Shown: positions 1-8,117, counted from the first letter of the stretch. The stretch: DNA of 64,000 bases from an uncultured Aquimarina sp. (GCA_937951135.1 CALFCI010000018.1:1-64000), one strand, 5' to 3'. Numbers and translations: made by a program. Notes: generated from the letters alone by a model not told the origin.

Positions 1-116
1 CTGCATACTAAGGTAAGGTAATGATGGTCGCTAATCTCTTGTTTTAATTCTAGGTGTTCGTAATACGGAAGCTCTGTTCCATTAATCCAAACTTTGGTGG
101 TGGTCATTAATGCCAT
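1..116 (-). CDS. VgrG-like type VI secretion tip protein, N-terminal fragment
   Basis: Only the first 38 codons are inside the window; the gene continues past base 1. The peptide starts MALMTTTKVWINGTELPYYE and continues with a stretch containing EISDHHYLTLVC. This pattern, a short strand followed by a Q/EI..HH.L.L.C block, is typical of the first beta-strands of VgrG/TssI spike proteins of the Bacteroidota type VI secretion system (T6SSiii), as I remember the family. VgrG trimers tip the secreted tube and carry effectors. Two in-frame starts exist, at 116 and at 107. No Bacteroidota -7 box is visible just upstream. The three tiny genes at 533-1240 lie upstream on the same strand, about 415 bp away. 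With so short a fragment, another phage-tail-spike-like protein is possible. Confidence 0.55.
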   Translation of the reverse strand, partial: MALMTTTKVWINGTELPYYEHLELKQEISDHHYLTLVC

Positions 117-532
117 ATACTATGCTAGTTTAGGGTGTAAAAAAAGAAGCGTTATAGCTTCTTTATTATGTTTCTAGCAGCGTACTGCTGTTAAGTGCTA
201 TCCATGAAAAAGCTTCATCACTTTTAGCTTTTATATCTTTAGTATTTCTTATCGTATCGCTGTGCTTCGCCTATACCTGATTTTTTATCTATTCCGCACT
301 TATTTTGGGGCAATATACGTATACTATTTTAATTTACAAACACGTAATTTTCTCTATTTTAGAATTAAAAAAAGAAGCGTATAAAAAACCTTTATAGGGC
401 TTAAAAACAGATCATTAGCAGATTCAAGCTTTGTATTTTTCGATATCCTAAAAACATAAAAATCAACTTTATTGCCAAAAAATAGAGACAAAAAATTTGA
501 TTTTATATGATAAAAAAGACTACAAAAAAATG
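117..532. other. Spacer without a recognisable gene
   Basis: This 416-bp AT-rich stretch between the VgrG-like start and the small-protein operon has no credible reading frame. It contains a weak hairpin near 145-165 (GAAGC / GCTTC arms flanked by A and T runs) that could act as a terminator for the small-protein operon transcribed towards it. Confidence 0.5.
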
Positions 533-805
533 CTACGAAGCAGAAGTGTAACTATACTCTTCTTGAAGCGTTAAGGGGCTATTTCTATAACATTTATAGA
601 GACGCTCTGCGCGCTCTATACGCTTTTGTGCTTGTGATACCGAAATTCTTTTGGCATATAAGGTATTAATCCATGCATAGACTGTAGTTTCTGAAGGCGC
701 ATTGTAGGTAACCGCCAACATGAATTTTTTAGGATCTAAACCTAAACCTATAATCAATGTTCTTAAATAAGATATTCTAGAGATTAGTTTTAAATGTCGT
801 GCCAT
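533..805 (-). CDS. Small hypothetical protein (paralogue of the 777-1034 product)
   Basis: A 90-residue basic, apparently helical protein with no signal peptide or membrane segment. I do not recognise the family. It aligns without gaps to the 85-residue product encoded just upstream: about 22 identities over 61 residues, including the pattern YL..II.LGL....F and VY.WI..LYAK..S...A...A...Y. The two are therefore tandem duplicates. Its ATG at 805 lies 29 bp inside the upstream gene, so translation is probably coupled. It is the last gene of a three-gene operon transcribed towards the VgrG-like gene. Function is unknown; an accessory or regulatory role near the type VI locus is only a guess from position. 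Confidence 0.6.
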   Translation of the reverse strand: MARHLKLISRISYLRTLIIGLGLDPKKFMLAVTYNAPSETTVYAWINTLYAKRISVSQAQKRIERAERLYKCYRNSPLTLQEEYSYTSAS

Positions 806-1034
806 ACTGTTGTCTTGTTTTTTTGTGATAATAAATGTTTCTAGCCTTAAATAATAAACACTTGGCTTCTCTCATAGAACTCCCTTTGGCATATAATTTA
901 TCAATCCACAGGTATACGACTATAGCGTACTGTTCTTTTCGTAATAAAGCCTCCCAAAAGGTGTCTACTTCTAGACCTAATGCAATAATAATATCGGTTA
1001 GGTATTGGTTTCGAGTACTTGATTGATCTTTCAT
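777..1034 (-). CDS. Small hypothetical protein (paralogue of the 533-805 product)
   Basis: An 85-residue protein with a hydrophobic core segment (YLTDIIIALGL) and a conserved VYLWIDKLYAKGSS block, repeated in its neighbour at 533-805. No known motif, signal peptide or transmembrane helix is visible. The start codon overlaps the stop of the upstream gene in an ATGA arrangement (1031-1034), which implies translational coupling, and the end overlaps the next gene by 29 bp. The compact packing and shared fold argue that these are real genes rather than chance frames. Function not recognised. Confidence 0.6.
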   Translation of the reverse strand: MKDQSSTRNQYLTDIIIALGLEVDTFWEALLRKEQYAIVVYLWIDKLYAKGSSMREAKCLLFKARNIYYHKKTRQQYGTTFKTNL

Positions 1035-1240
1035 ACTATTTCTGTACCGGTTAACGTATCCAAGAAACGATATTGAATAAACCTATCTAATACCGTAATA
1101 GTATCACGCGATAGCTCCTCTTTTTTGTGTATAAATTGCTCTAAAATTCCTAGAGGAAGTTGGGCATCGGTTTCGATAGCTTGATAATTTAAAAAAAGAC
1201 TATTTCTCGTTAACCATTCTTCTACATAAATTCTTTTCAT
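1031..1240 (-). CDS. Small hypothetical protein related to the 4122-4355 product
   Basis: A 69-residue protein and the first gene of the three-gene operon. The N-terminal half reads VEEWLTRNSLFLNYQAIE followed by LPLGILEQFI, matching VEKWLIANQDMLNVNAIE and LPKGLIQKFL of the small protein at 4122-4355 (14 identities over 32 residues). The AIE..(4)..LP.G....F pattern looks like a degenerate helix-turn-helix of the Cro/XRE kind, so DNA binding is possible but unproven. A Bacteroidota-type promoter (1482-1513, minus strand) lies about 240 bp upstream. The stop overlaps the next start (ATGA). Confidence 0.55.
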   Translation of the reverse strand: MKRIYVEEWLTRNSLFLNYQAIETDAQLPLGILEQFIHKKEELSRDTITVLDRFIQYRFLDTLTGTEIV

Positions 1241-1481
1241 GATACTATATTTTTAAAGGATTTAATCTGTATTACATATTATAAAATCCCCGCCAACATA
1301 TTAGGCAGGCAGGCAGTACAACTTCAAAGTGCTTTACAATAGCCCACTTTGCTAATTTTTTTACTCTTTATCGCTTCAAATGGACAACTTGCGTTTAACT
1401 ATTGTTTATTATTTTATATCTATTTAATCCCCTAAAAAAATGTCTCTTTATAGGGTAGTGATACCTATTTTATCTATGGGT

Positions 1482-1513
1482 CAAAGATACAAGAGCTCCC
1501 TTGTATTTTACAA
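1482..1513 (-). promoter_or_regulatory. Bacteroidota-type promoter for the small-protein operon
   Basis: Read on the minus strand, TTG (1513-1511) is followed after 21 bases by TATCTTTG (1489-1482). This matches the -33 TTG / -7 TAnnTTTG consensus of primary-sigma promoters in this phylum. It points towards the gene starting at 1240 and would give a leader of roughly 235 bases. Confidence 0.45.
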
Positions 1514-1545
1514 ATGTTAGTAGTCTGATAGTCAGGAAAAAAATA

Positions 1546-1570
1546 AAATTTTCCTTGTTTTCCGAGTTAT
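1546..1570. repeat. 25-bp direct repeat, copy 1
   Basis: Identical to 1613-1637. It begins AAATTTTCCTTG and ends CCGAGTTAT. The copies are 67 bp apart start to start, in the spacer upstream of the GNAT gene. It could be an operator pair, a recombination (att-like) duplication or remains of a short tandem unit. Confidence 0.8.
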
Positions 1571-1612
1571 AAAATAAAAACACAATACACTGATAAACAA
1601 AAGTTTAAAAAC

Positions 1613-1637
1613 AAATTTTCCTTGTTTTCCGAGTTAT
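1613..1637. repeat. 25-bp direct repeat, copy 2
   Basis: Perfect second copy of the 1546-1570 unit, about 140 bp upstream of the GNAT start at 1778. Confidence 0.8.
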
Positions 1638-1777
1638 GTAGGTAGAGAAAAAAGCACCCTTTATATGCGTGCACTATATTTGATAATTTAATGCTTAAAA
1701 ATTTTAAAATTTCTAATAAAACAATTACTTTCGAAGTCCCGTGTATTGTGATAAAATTTACTTTAGATATTTAAACA

Positions 1778-2359
1778 ATGATTATTGCTACTCAGCAAGA
1801 TAAAAATTTGATTATAGAGCTGTTATATAACTGCTTTGTGTCTATCCATTTTCCTAATTCTATGAATTATGTAGTGCACCAAGATCACAAGCGTAAGCAG
1901 CGGTTTCGATACTTAATGGAGTATCAGGTAAATATGGCGTTAAAGTTTGGAACTATTTTTTTAAGCGATCATAAGGACGGCTGTATATTATTGGTATACC
2001 CTGAACAAAAAAAGACAACAATACTCACGCTATTTTGGAACTTAAAATTAATATCCAAATGTATTGGGTATCAAAATGTATTTAAAGTTTTAAAACGTGA
2101 AGCTATTTTAAAAAAAATGCACCCCAAAACTCCTTTTATTCATTTTTGGTTAATGGGGGTCGCTCCAGAATCTCAAAACAAAGGAATTGGCAGTAGTTTA
2201 TTGTCTGAAACTATCGATTATTATAAAAATAATTGTAAACCTTTGTATCTTGAAACGACAACCCAAGAAAACTTGAAGTTCTATACTCGACATGGGTTTA
2301 CTGTATTTAACGAAGTTTCTGCTTTGGATTATCCTTTATACGCGCTAAAACTATACTAA
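1778..2359 (+). CDS. GNAT family N-acetyltransferase
   Basis: A 193-residue cytosolic protein predicted to transfer an acetyl group from acetyl-CoA to an unknown amine. The acetyl-CoA motif A is visible around residues 125-142 (FWLMGVAPESQNKGIGSSLL, with the Q..GIG pyrophosphate loop), followed by LYLETTTQENLKFYTRHGF, the usual end of the GNAT fold. The length is normal for the family. The stop codon shares one base with the start of the next gene (TAATG), so this gene and the membrane regulator behind it are one transcription unit and probably function together. Substrate cannot be told from sequence. Confidence 0.85.
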   Translation: MIIATQQDKNLIIELLYNCFVSIHFPNSMNYVVHQDHKRKQRFRYLMEYQVNMALKFGTIFLSDHKDGCILLVYPEQKKTTILTLFWNLKLISKCIGYQNVFKVLKREAILKKMHPKTPFIHFWLMGVAPESQNKGIGSSLLSETIDYYKNNCKPLYLETTTQENLKFYTRHGFTVFNEVSALDYPLYALKLY

Positions 2360-3696
2360 TGTTTGGAACAGAAATACATCTTATTACTTTAGTATATGCC
2401 AGTGTACAATTGGTTATTTTGGTATTTCAAACGATCAATTATATGGTAAGGCCCAATGATAAATCACGTGCTCGTTTTTTACTACTTACGCTAGCATTTA
2501 TTGGGTATAATATCATTTCGGGTTTTGTTCCCGATCCACAAATTGCTGCGCCTATCATTGTTCAAAATATTATCGCTTGGATTATGGGAATTACCACTGC
2601 GTCTTATTTACTATATTATATCTATATAGAACATAGTATTGCTCCTTTGCATTTTTTAAATATAAAATCAATAGGCTATGCTTTGCTAGTTTCTTTTGTT
2701 ATTCTATTTCTTATTCCTTATATCCTTACACAAGACCTAAACTTTGCTCGCCATTTGTTCCTTGGCTTACCTTTGTTACTTTCTTTAGCTTGTTTAATTC
2801 ATATTACATACACCTTATCTAAAGATTTTATCGCTTCCGAAAACATCCATTATCGTTTTAGAATTTTTTCTGGAGGTCTTGGTATTATTAGTATTTTCTC
2901 GTTGCCCGCCATTATCTTACTATTAGGCGATCATCAAGTTATAGAACATAGTGCTTTTAGTTTTGGGTATTTTATGATTGCTATCGCATATATTAAACAT
3001 CATGTGTATAATTCTAGAATCGAATATGAATTTTTTACACAACATCAACCCGATACACTAGCAAACATAACCACCACTGAAAGTCCTGCGATTATAGCAC
3101 CTAGTGCACTATCCATGCGAGAAAAAGAAATTGTTTTATTTCTAATTGCAGGCTATTCTAATGATCGCATAAGTGAAGAGATTTATATTTCTGAACAAGA
3201 AGTATCCCAACACATTGATGCCATTTTTAAATCCACTGGAGTAGATAATGCTGACGACTTGTTAGAGTTACTCCCTAATAGTTTAAAAGAGAATCCTGTA
3301 CCGCTTGTGGTGCAACAAAAAACAAAAATTCCTTTTAAGACTACAGAAGAAATTTTAAACAAATTATTGCTTTTTGAAAATCTCGAACAATTTCTGAACC
3401 CCAATCTTTCGATACAAAGTCTGGCTAAAAAGATTAACACAAACTCTAAGTACTTATCCATCACGATTAATACGCACAAACAACAAAATTTTGCAAATTA
3501 TATTAATTCTTTACGTATCGGGTATGCTAAGCAACGCATAGTTGAAGATCATAAATTTAGACAATACACCATACAGTCTATTGCTAAAGAAGTAGGCTTT
3601 AACACCGCAGAGGCGTTCTCTAAAGCTTTTCATAAAAATAGTGGTCAATACCCTTCTCAGTTCATTAAAGCAATAGATGCTTCTCACACTACCTAA
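2359..3696 (+). CDS. Membrane-bound transcriptional regulator with LuxR-type and AraC-type HTH domains
   Basis: A 445-residue protein in three parts. Residues about 8-225 hold roughly seven hydrophobic segments, resembling 7TM sensor regions of Bacteroidota AraC regulators. Residues about 249-304 (LSMREKEIVLFLIAGYSNDR, then ISEEIYISEQEVSQHI) match a LuxR/GerE helix-turn-helix. Residues about 332-440 match an AraC/XylS DNA-binding domain, with SIQSLAKKINTNSKYLS as its first HTH and TIQSIAKEVGFNTAEAFSKA followed by FHKNSGQYPSQF as its second. Carrying both DNA-binding types in one chain is unusual. It starts one base inside the GNAT stop, so the pair is co-transcribed. The ligand and target genes are unknown. 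Confidence 0.8.
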   Translation: MFGTEIHLITLVYASVQLVILVFQTINYMVRPNDKSRARFLLLTLAFIGYNIISGFVPDPQIAAPIIVQNIIAWIMGITTASYLLYYIYIEHSIAPLHFLNIKSIGYALLVSFVILFLIPYILTQDLNFARHLFLGLPLLLSLACLIHITYTLSKDFIASENIHYRFRIFSGGLGIISIFSLPAIILLLGDHQVIEHSAFSFGYFMIAIAYIKHHVYNSRIEYEFFTQHQPDTLANITTTESPAIIAPSALSMREKEIVLFLIAGYSNDRISEEIYISEQEVSQHIDAIFKSTGVDNADDLLELLPNSLKENPVPLVVQQKTKIPFKTTEEILNKLLLFENLEQFLNPNLSIQSLAKKINTNSKYLSITINTHKQQNFANYINSLRIGYAKQRIVEDHKFRQYTIQSIAKEVGFNTAEAFSKAFHKNSGQYPSQFIKAIDASHTT

Positions 3697-4121
3697 GGCA
3701 CTAGTAATATGCCTACTGTGTATAAATAATAGGTATCCAGCGAATACCTATTCTTTTACATTTCGAGACAAGCGTGTTCAGAAAATAGAAGCATTTGAGT
3801 ATTTCAAGAGACATGGTGACAATGAAATAGTTGCTGAGCATCTCATACAATTTACGATTTTAGATTTTGAAATCGCATATTGTAATTCTTAATAGTACCC
3901 TATTCAATATCCGAAAAAGTTATATTCAAATGGTATAATACCAATTATAAGTTTCTGATTTTTAGGTGCTTTCTTGAATACTTCTAAACAACCACGAATA
4001 GGATCCATTGTATCCTAAAGTGAGCTCACTTTTAGCTATTTGTGTATTAAAACAGGACTTTACCCCCGTCTCTATTACAGATTGAAATCACATTTTAATG
4101 CTATACACAAATAGAATCGCC
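3697..4121. other. Spacer with dispersed repeat and inverted repeats
   Basis: No credible gene. It contains one copy of a dispersed repeat (3847-3938), a perfect 16-bp palindrome (AAAGTGAGCTCACTTT at about 4017-4032) and a perfect 12-bp inverted repeat (CTATTTGTGTAT at 4036-4047, its complement at 4103-4114) just downstream of the small gene ending at 4122. Confidence 0.6.
3847..3938 (+). repeat. Dispersed repeat, copy A (inverted relative to 59501-59606)
   Basis: About 92 bp that match the reverse complement of 59501-59606 almost base for base, apart from a 14-base insertion in the other copy. Shared blocks include ATACAATTTACGATTTTAG and GAAATCGCATATTGTAATTC. Both copies lie in non-coding DNA. 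Confidence 0.85.
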
Positions 4122-4355
4122 CTATTTCTGAAATGACCTTAGCTCTTTTAAAAAATCATGTACACTATTAATCCACTTATCATGAATCTTAGTATCATAC
4201 TTTAAAAATTTCTGAATCAACCCTTTAGGCAACCCTAATTTTCTTTCGATAGCATTCACATTTAACATATCTTGATTGGCAATCAACCATTTCTCTACAC
4301 GCTTTCTATTATTCTTAATCCGTTTTAATTCGGCTATTTCTTCTTTATTTAACAT
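4122..4355 (-). CDS. Small hypothetical protein, possible HTH
   Basis: A 77-residue basic protein starting MLNKEEIAELKRIKNNRK; an upstream in-frame ATG at 4379 would add eight unlikely hydrophobic residues, so the 4355 start is preferred. It is related to the 1031-1240 product through VEKWL..N...LN..AIE and LPKGLIQKFL. The AIERKLGLPKGLIQKFLK segment resembles a compact helix-turn-helix. No membrane or export signal. Its role is unknown; the two relatives sit 3 kb apart on the same strand with an unrelated two-gene unit between them. Confidence 0.6.
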   Translation of the reverse strand: MLNKEEIAELKRIKNNRKRVEKWLIANQDMLNVNAIERKLGLPKGLIQKFLKYDTKIHDKWINSVHDFLKELRSFQK

Positions 4356-4416
4356 AAGTACACTATAAAATATTATCACAAATATATTAAATTTGTGGAT
4401 AATTCCCCCTATATTT

Positions 4417-4833
4417 TTATTGGTATATTTTCATAGTCTCGCGAATCGCTTCTGGGATGGAAAAAGTACACTGTGTATTAAAATCATAACACACTGCTAC
4501 ATCAAGACCTGTCGCGCATAAAACACCTTGATCATTATACAATTGATGTGCTAAACTAAAGCTTGATTTCTTTTGGTACCCTATCATTGTTTCTATAGTT
4601 ACGTTTCCTGGAAAAAAGAGCGGGTGTTTAAAATCACAATGTGTAGAGACTAACATGGCGCCTTTTTTGGTATCCGCATATAACTTTGCCAATCCAGAGA
4701 TTTCCCAAAACTGAACTCGTGCACTTTGCATATACTTCATGAAATTGACATTATTAACATGTTGATAGGTGTCCATCTCACTCCAGTCAATACGCAAGGT
4801 TAAAGACAATTTGCACTTGGTGTCTTTTGCCAT
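4417..4833 (-). CDS. Acyl-CoA thioesterase, hotdog fold (YbgC-like)
   Basis: About 138 residues with the 4HBT hotdog pattern: RIDWSEMDTYQHVNNVNFMK contains the catalytic Asp and HVNN helix start, followed by a V.FWEISG segment and the STHCDFKHPLFFPGNV strand. It would hydrolyse acyl-CoA thioesters in the cytosol. The start MAKDTKC at 4833 is chosen because it sits 1 bp after the stop of the HIT gene; an upstream in-frame ATG at 4872 would lie inside that gene. The two genes form a tight unit. Confidence 0.85.
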   Translation of the reverse strand: MAKDTKCKLSLTLRIDWSEMDTYQHVNNVNFMKYMQSARVQFWEISGLAKLYADTKKGAMLVSTHCDFKHPLFFPGNVTIETMIGYQKKSSFSLAHQLYNDQGVLCATGLDVAVCYDFNTQCTFSIPEAIRETMKIYQ

Positions 4834-4834
4834 T

Positions 4835-5224
4835 TTACAACTTACTTTGAATTTGAGCGAGTACGCCTTCAAACTCCTTATCAGAAAGTTTTACTTTATG
4901 TTGGAATGTCATTTCCTTCATCTCATTTAAAGGAATGAGGTGTACATGTACATGAGGTACTTCTAATCCTATTACAGCAATACCGACACGTTTACAAGGC
5001 ACTGCTTTTTCTAAGGCTTTAGCCACTTTTCTAGAAAAACGCATTAAATCTATATAGGCATCTTCATTAAGATCAAAAATTCGATTCTCCTCTTGCTTAG
5101 GGATACACAAGGTATGCCCTACCGCATTAGGGTCGATATCTAAAAAAGCCATAAAATTATCGTCTTCGACTATGGTATACGAAGGAATCTCTTTAGTAAT
5201 TATTTTGGTAAATAGGGTAGCCAT
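4835..5224 (-). CDS. HIT family nucleotide hydrolase
   Basis: A 129-residue cytosolic protein with the histidine-triad motif HVHVHLIP near residues 94-101 and the family start MATLFTKIITKEIPSY. HIT proteins of this Hint type hydrolyse nucleoside phosphoramidates or dinucleotides. The start at 5224 matches the family; an in-frame ATG at 5257 would add eleven residues not seen in relatives. It is followed after 1 bp by the thioesterase gene. Confidence 0.9.
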   Translation of the reverse strand: MATLFTKIITKEIPSYTIVEDDNFMAFLDIDPNAVGHTLCIPKQEENRIFDLNEDAYIDLMRFSRKVAKALEKAVPCKRVGIAVIGLEVPHVHVHLIPLNEMKEMTFQHKVKLSDKEFEGVLAQIQSKL

Positions 5225-5473
5225 TCTTAATTTTTGTTTGTAATACATTAATCGCAATGGAAATATAGTTCTTTTATCGGTATCTATATCGATATAGCCT
5301 TTAAAAAAATCTTGCTTTTTTGGTTCTTCTAATTTGGTTGTCAGTTAGGATGTTCATTTTTCATTGTGGGGTGTCGGTTATGAGGTATCGGGTATCTGTA
5401 TATTTCGATATTTCGGGATGACTCTCGTGTCTACCATCTAGACACTATTACATATATCCCTTTTCTCAAAAAG

Positions 5474-6847
5474 TTACCCCCGTACTCCATCTGGATTGTA
5501 CCCTTTGTATTCGCAAGTGGTTTCTTTAAATTGAATACCGTACCCCTCGAGCTCTTTTAAAATCGGCTCATAAACCTCTTTTTGTGTCGGAATAAGTACC
5601 CCTGTAGTCGTGATCTGCTGATTCAAAATTTTTAAGGTTGCAATAGCTACAGGCAAGCCCACTGTTTTTGCCATAGCCGTATACATTTGATTTTCTCCTA
5701 CACTTACCATAGTCGAATCAATCTGCTTTCGCTTTCCATTGCTATCTTCATACCCAAATTTGTGATACATCACTAGCATATCTTTATCCTGTGACTCTAA
5801 TGACCAGGTATCCATTAGTATTTTTTGAAGTGCTTGTGCTGGAGTGGCCTTAGGAATTCCGATCATTTTTTCGGCATTAAAAATATCAATCTCTAGTAAT
5901 TTATCCCAGATGATATCATCTTGATCTATTTTGAGGTAATGTCTCAATTTTAATTCTACACTATCCGTTGGAGAATACGGCAAGAAAGAATTGGTAAATG
6001 CGCGATAACTCATGGTTTCTGAATCTTGCAGTATATAATCATCGGCAGTCATCCCTAATTGTACAAACATATTCCATGCTCTAGAAAATCCTACTCTCCT
6101 AATGGTACCTCTAAATAACGTTTGTACATGATCCAATCCATAGATACTTTGATACTGTAATGAGTTTCGATTGGCATACGCTTCAAAACGTCCATAGCCA
6201 GATACTTCTAAAAACTCGGTTCTACGAAACAATTTATGATATGGAATATACTTATATGTTCCTTCTTGCAAAAACTCTGCAGCACTCCCTTGCCCTGCAA
6301 CAACTACATTTCTAGGATTCCAAGTGAATTTATAGTTCCAGAGATTAGTATCACTTTCGGGAGCAACCAATCCCCCTGTAAAGGATTCAAACAACACTAT
6401 TTTACCACCCCCTGCTCGAATTCGATCAATGACCTGCATTGCACTCATGTGATCGATACCTGGATCTACTCCTATCTCATTCATAAAAGTAAGCCCTTTC
6501 TCTTTGACCTTTGCATCTAAGGCACGCATCTCTGGACTTACATAGGATGCTGTTACCAGCGATTTCCCGTAGTGTAAACAATCCTTAGCAACTTCGATAT
6601 GAAATCGAGCAGGGAGCATCGATACCACAATATCTGCTTGTTCTATTGCCCTACTTCTAGATGCCTTATCAAAAACATCTAGTTGTATTGCATTCGTATT
6701 GGAATGACCATTTGTAAGCCGTTGTGCATTTTCAATCGCAATATCTCCTATTGTGATCTCTAAGTGTTCTGGTATTGATTTCTCTTGAAAATATTGAATC
6801 AAAACCGCTGTAGACTTTCCTGCTCCAATCACTACTATTTTTCTCAT
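5474..6847 (-). CDS. Saccharopine dehydrogenase family protein
   Basis: A 457-residue enzyme with an N-terminal Rossmann motif (VVIGAGKSTAVLI, residues about 5-17), an NMLPARFH-like segment (VVSMLPARFH) and the family signature NEIGVDPGIDHMSA near residues 123-136. Members interconvert saccharopine with lysine or glutamate and an aldehyde, using NAD(P). The length fits the full family. In Bacteroidota such genes are often annotated as saccharopine dehydrogenase (Lys9-like), but the exact substrate is inferred. It is transcribed alone, with about 220 bp between it and the HIT gene. Confidence 0.85.
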   Translation of the reverse strand: MRKIVVIGAGKSTAVLIQYFQEKSIPEHLEITIGDIAIENAQRLTNGHSNTNAIQLDVFDKASRSRAIEQADIVVSMLPARFHIEVAKDCLHYGKSLVTASYVSPEMRALDAKVKEKGLTFMNEIGVDPGIDHMSAMQVIDRIRAGGGKIVLFESFTGGLVAPESDTNLWNYKFTWNPRNVVVAGQGSAAEFLQEGTYKYIPYHKLFRRTEFLEVSGYGRFEAYANRNSLQYQSIYGLDHVQTLFRGTIRRVGFSRAWNMFVQLGMTADDYILQDSETMSYRAFTNSFLPYSPTDSVELKLRHYLKIDQDDIIWDKLLEIDIFNAEKMIGIPKATPAQALQKILMDTWSLESQDKDMLVMYHKFGYEDSNGKRKQIDSTMVSVGENQMYTAMAKTVGLPVAIATLKILNQQITTTGVLIPTQKEVYEPILKELEGYGIQFKETTCEYKGYNPDGVRG

Positions 6848-7073
6848 TGCTCTAGTTATAATTTAATACCTTTGAAATACACCATAACAAACAATTTGAT
6901 ATCAACCGAAATGAGTATTGGCGAATTCCATCTGACATTTAAAAAAATATAATGAACAGATCAAACGAAAATACTAAAATAAAATGCGAATCAAAGTGTG
7001 TCGATATAATGTTTTATACTAATTATAATAGTACTTCAAAAATATACACCACGCCACCATACATAATTTAAAG

Positions 7074-7475
7074 ATGACCCTTTCAAAAATAGATAGAACA
7101 ATAGTAATTACTGGTGCCATAGCAGGGCTATTGGCAGTAGTTTTAGGAGCTTTTGGAGCACATGGGCTTAAAAGCCTAGTGTCCCCAGAAAGCATTACCT
7201 CATATACCACAGGAGTTCGATATCAAATGTATCATGCCATTGTGTGTTTGATATTGGGTGGGACGGCTATAGTACCCCCTAAAGTTAAAAAACGAATCCT
7301 ATGCTGTTTTTTGATGGGTATGTTCCTATTTTGTGGTTCTATATACCTTCTTGTTATTGATGAAGTGCTTGGTTTTGATGCCTCTCCTATAGGATTTATA
7401 ACTCCATTGGGTGGATTACTTTTAATTGTAGGTTGGGCACTTTTAATCGTATCCTTGTTAAAAAAACAATCCTAA
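7074..7475 (+). CDS. DUF423 family inner-membrane protein
   Basis: A 133-residue protein with four predicted membrane helices. The first is TIVITGAIAGLLAVVLGAFG, followed by AHGLKSL and GVRYQMYHAIVCLI, the hallmark GAFGAHGL and Y...HA pattern of the DUF423/YgdD family. The function of this family is unknown. The gene stands alone between divergent and convergent neighbours. Confidence 0.9.
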   Translation: MTLSKIDRTIVITGAIAGLLAVVLGAFGAHGLKSLVSPESITSYTTGVRYQMYHAIVCLILGGTAIVPPKVKKRILCCFLMGMFLFCGSIYLLVIDEVLGFDASPIGFITPLGGLLLIVGWALLIVSLLKKQS

Positions 7476-7487
7476 ATAGAAGTTTTC

Positions 7488-7769
7488 AACCTATCATATA
7501 ACTAAATGGTAATGAGCTACCCGAGACATCACCATCAGAAATAAGACCGCTCCGCTGCAAGAACCAAGAAACAGGACGCTATCCCCGAGGTAAAACCTTG
7601 AGATATTTTATGTAGTAAGCGTATTAATACTTAGCTAACAAAACAATTTGCTAAAGGATACTGCTATTCCGAAGCGTCGGAAGCTAAACATCCGCATTAC
7701 TGACTTTAAAACTGTGATTCATATTATCTATATTAATAACAAACCTAAAACGTAGTTATATGATAGGTT
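7488..7769. repeat. 282-bp block bounded by perfect 17-bp inverted repeats
   Basis: AACCTATCATATAACTA at 7488-7504 is the exact reverse complement of 7753-7769. The inside is slightly richer in G+C than its surroundings (for example the stretch 7540-7600) and has no long ORF. It may be a non-autonomous mobile element or the DNA for a structured RNA closed by a terminal stem. No obvious target duplication was found. Confidence 0.6.
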
Positions 7770-8057
7770 TATAAGTATAGAGTATAGAAATACATGATGT
7801 ACTATGCTCAGCTACAAAGTTTCTAAGTATCAAAGATTTTATACCTAATTGTCTGCTCTAAGGTTATCGATCCTGTAGTTGTTGCTATTTCTTTACCCCG
7901 TTTTTAAACCCGGGTTAAACAAAAACAGCCAAACTCAAGAAATTACACGACTACATAATCCTATGAAGATCATAGGCTTTGAAACTTTGCAACGCATTAA
8001 TTGTTACTATGTTTCTTAAAATATCGCAATGTCTCTATTTGCTGAAACTGCTAAAAC

Positions 8058-8097
8058 AAAAAGACCTCACAGCTATTCAAGCTTATGAGGTCTTTTT
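8058..8097 (-). terminator. Hairpin terminator downstream of the hemD gene
   Basis: AAAAAGACCTCA (8058-8069) pairs with TGAGGTCTTTTT (8086-8097), giving a 12-bp stem with A/T tracts on both sides. It can end transcription of the minus-strand hemD unit and also works in the other direction. Confidence 0.85.
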
Positions 8098-8117
8098 GTT
8101 TTCACTAGTACTCGATA

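Larger units (their letters stand above)
1241..1777. other. 537-bp divergent spacer with direct repeats
   Basis: No gene is visible between the divergent small-protein operon and the GNAT gene. The stretch holds a triple GGCA run at 1304-1316, a minus-strand promoter-like pair at 1482-1513 and a perfect 25-bp direct repeat at 1546-1570 and 1613-1637. Confidence 0.6.
7476..8117. other. 642-bp spacer with a bounded inverted-repeat block
   Basis: No open reading frame of note. The left part is a 282-bp block between perfect 17-bp inverted repeats (7488-7769). The right end holds the hairpin terminator at 8058-8097. Confidence 0.6.

Noticed and set aside
1546-1637. CRISPR array
   Set aside because: Only two identical repeats exist with a 42-bp gap, and no third unit or cas gene is present.
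3677-3892. 71-codon frame after the membrane regulator
   Set aside because: It starts inside the end of the regulator and finishes in the dispersed repeat (3847-3938); no family resemblance.
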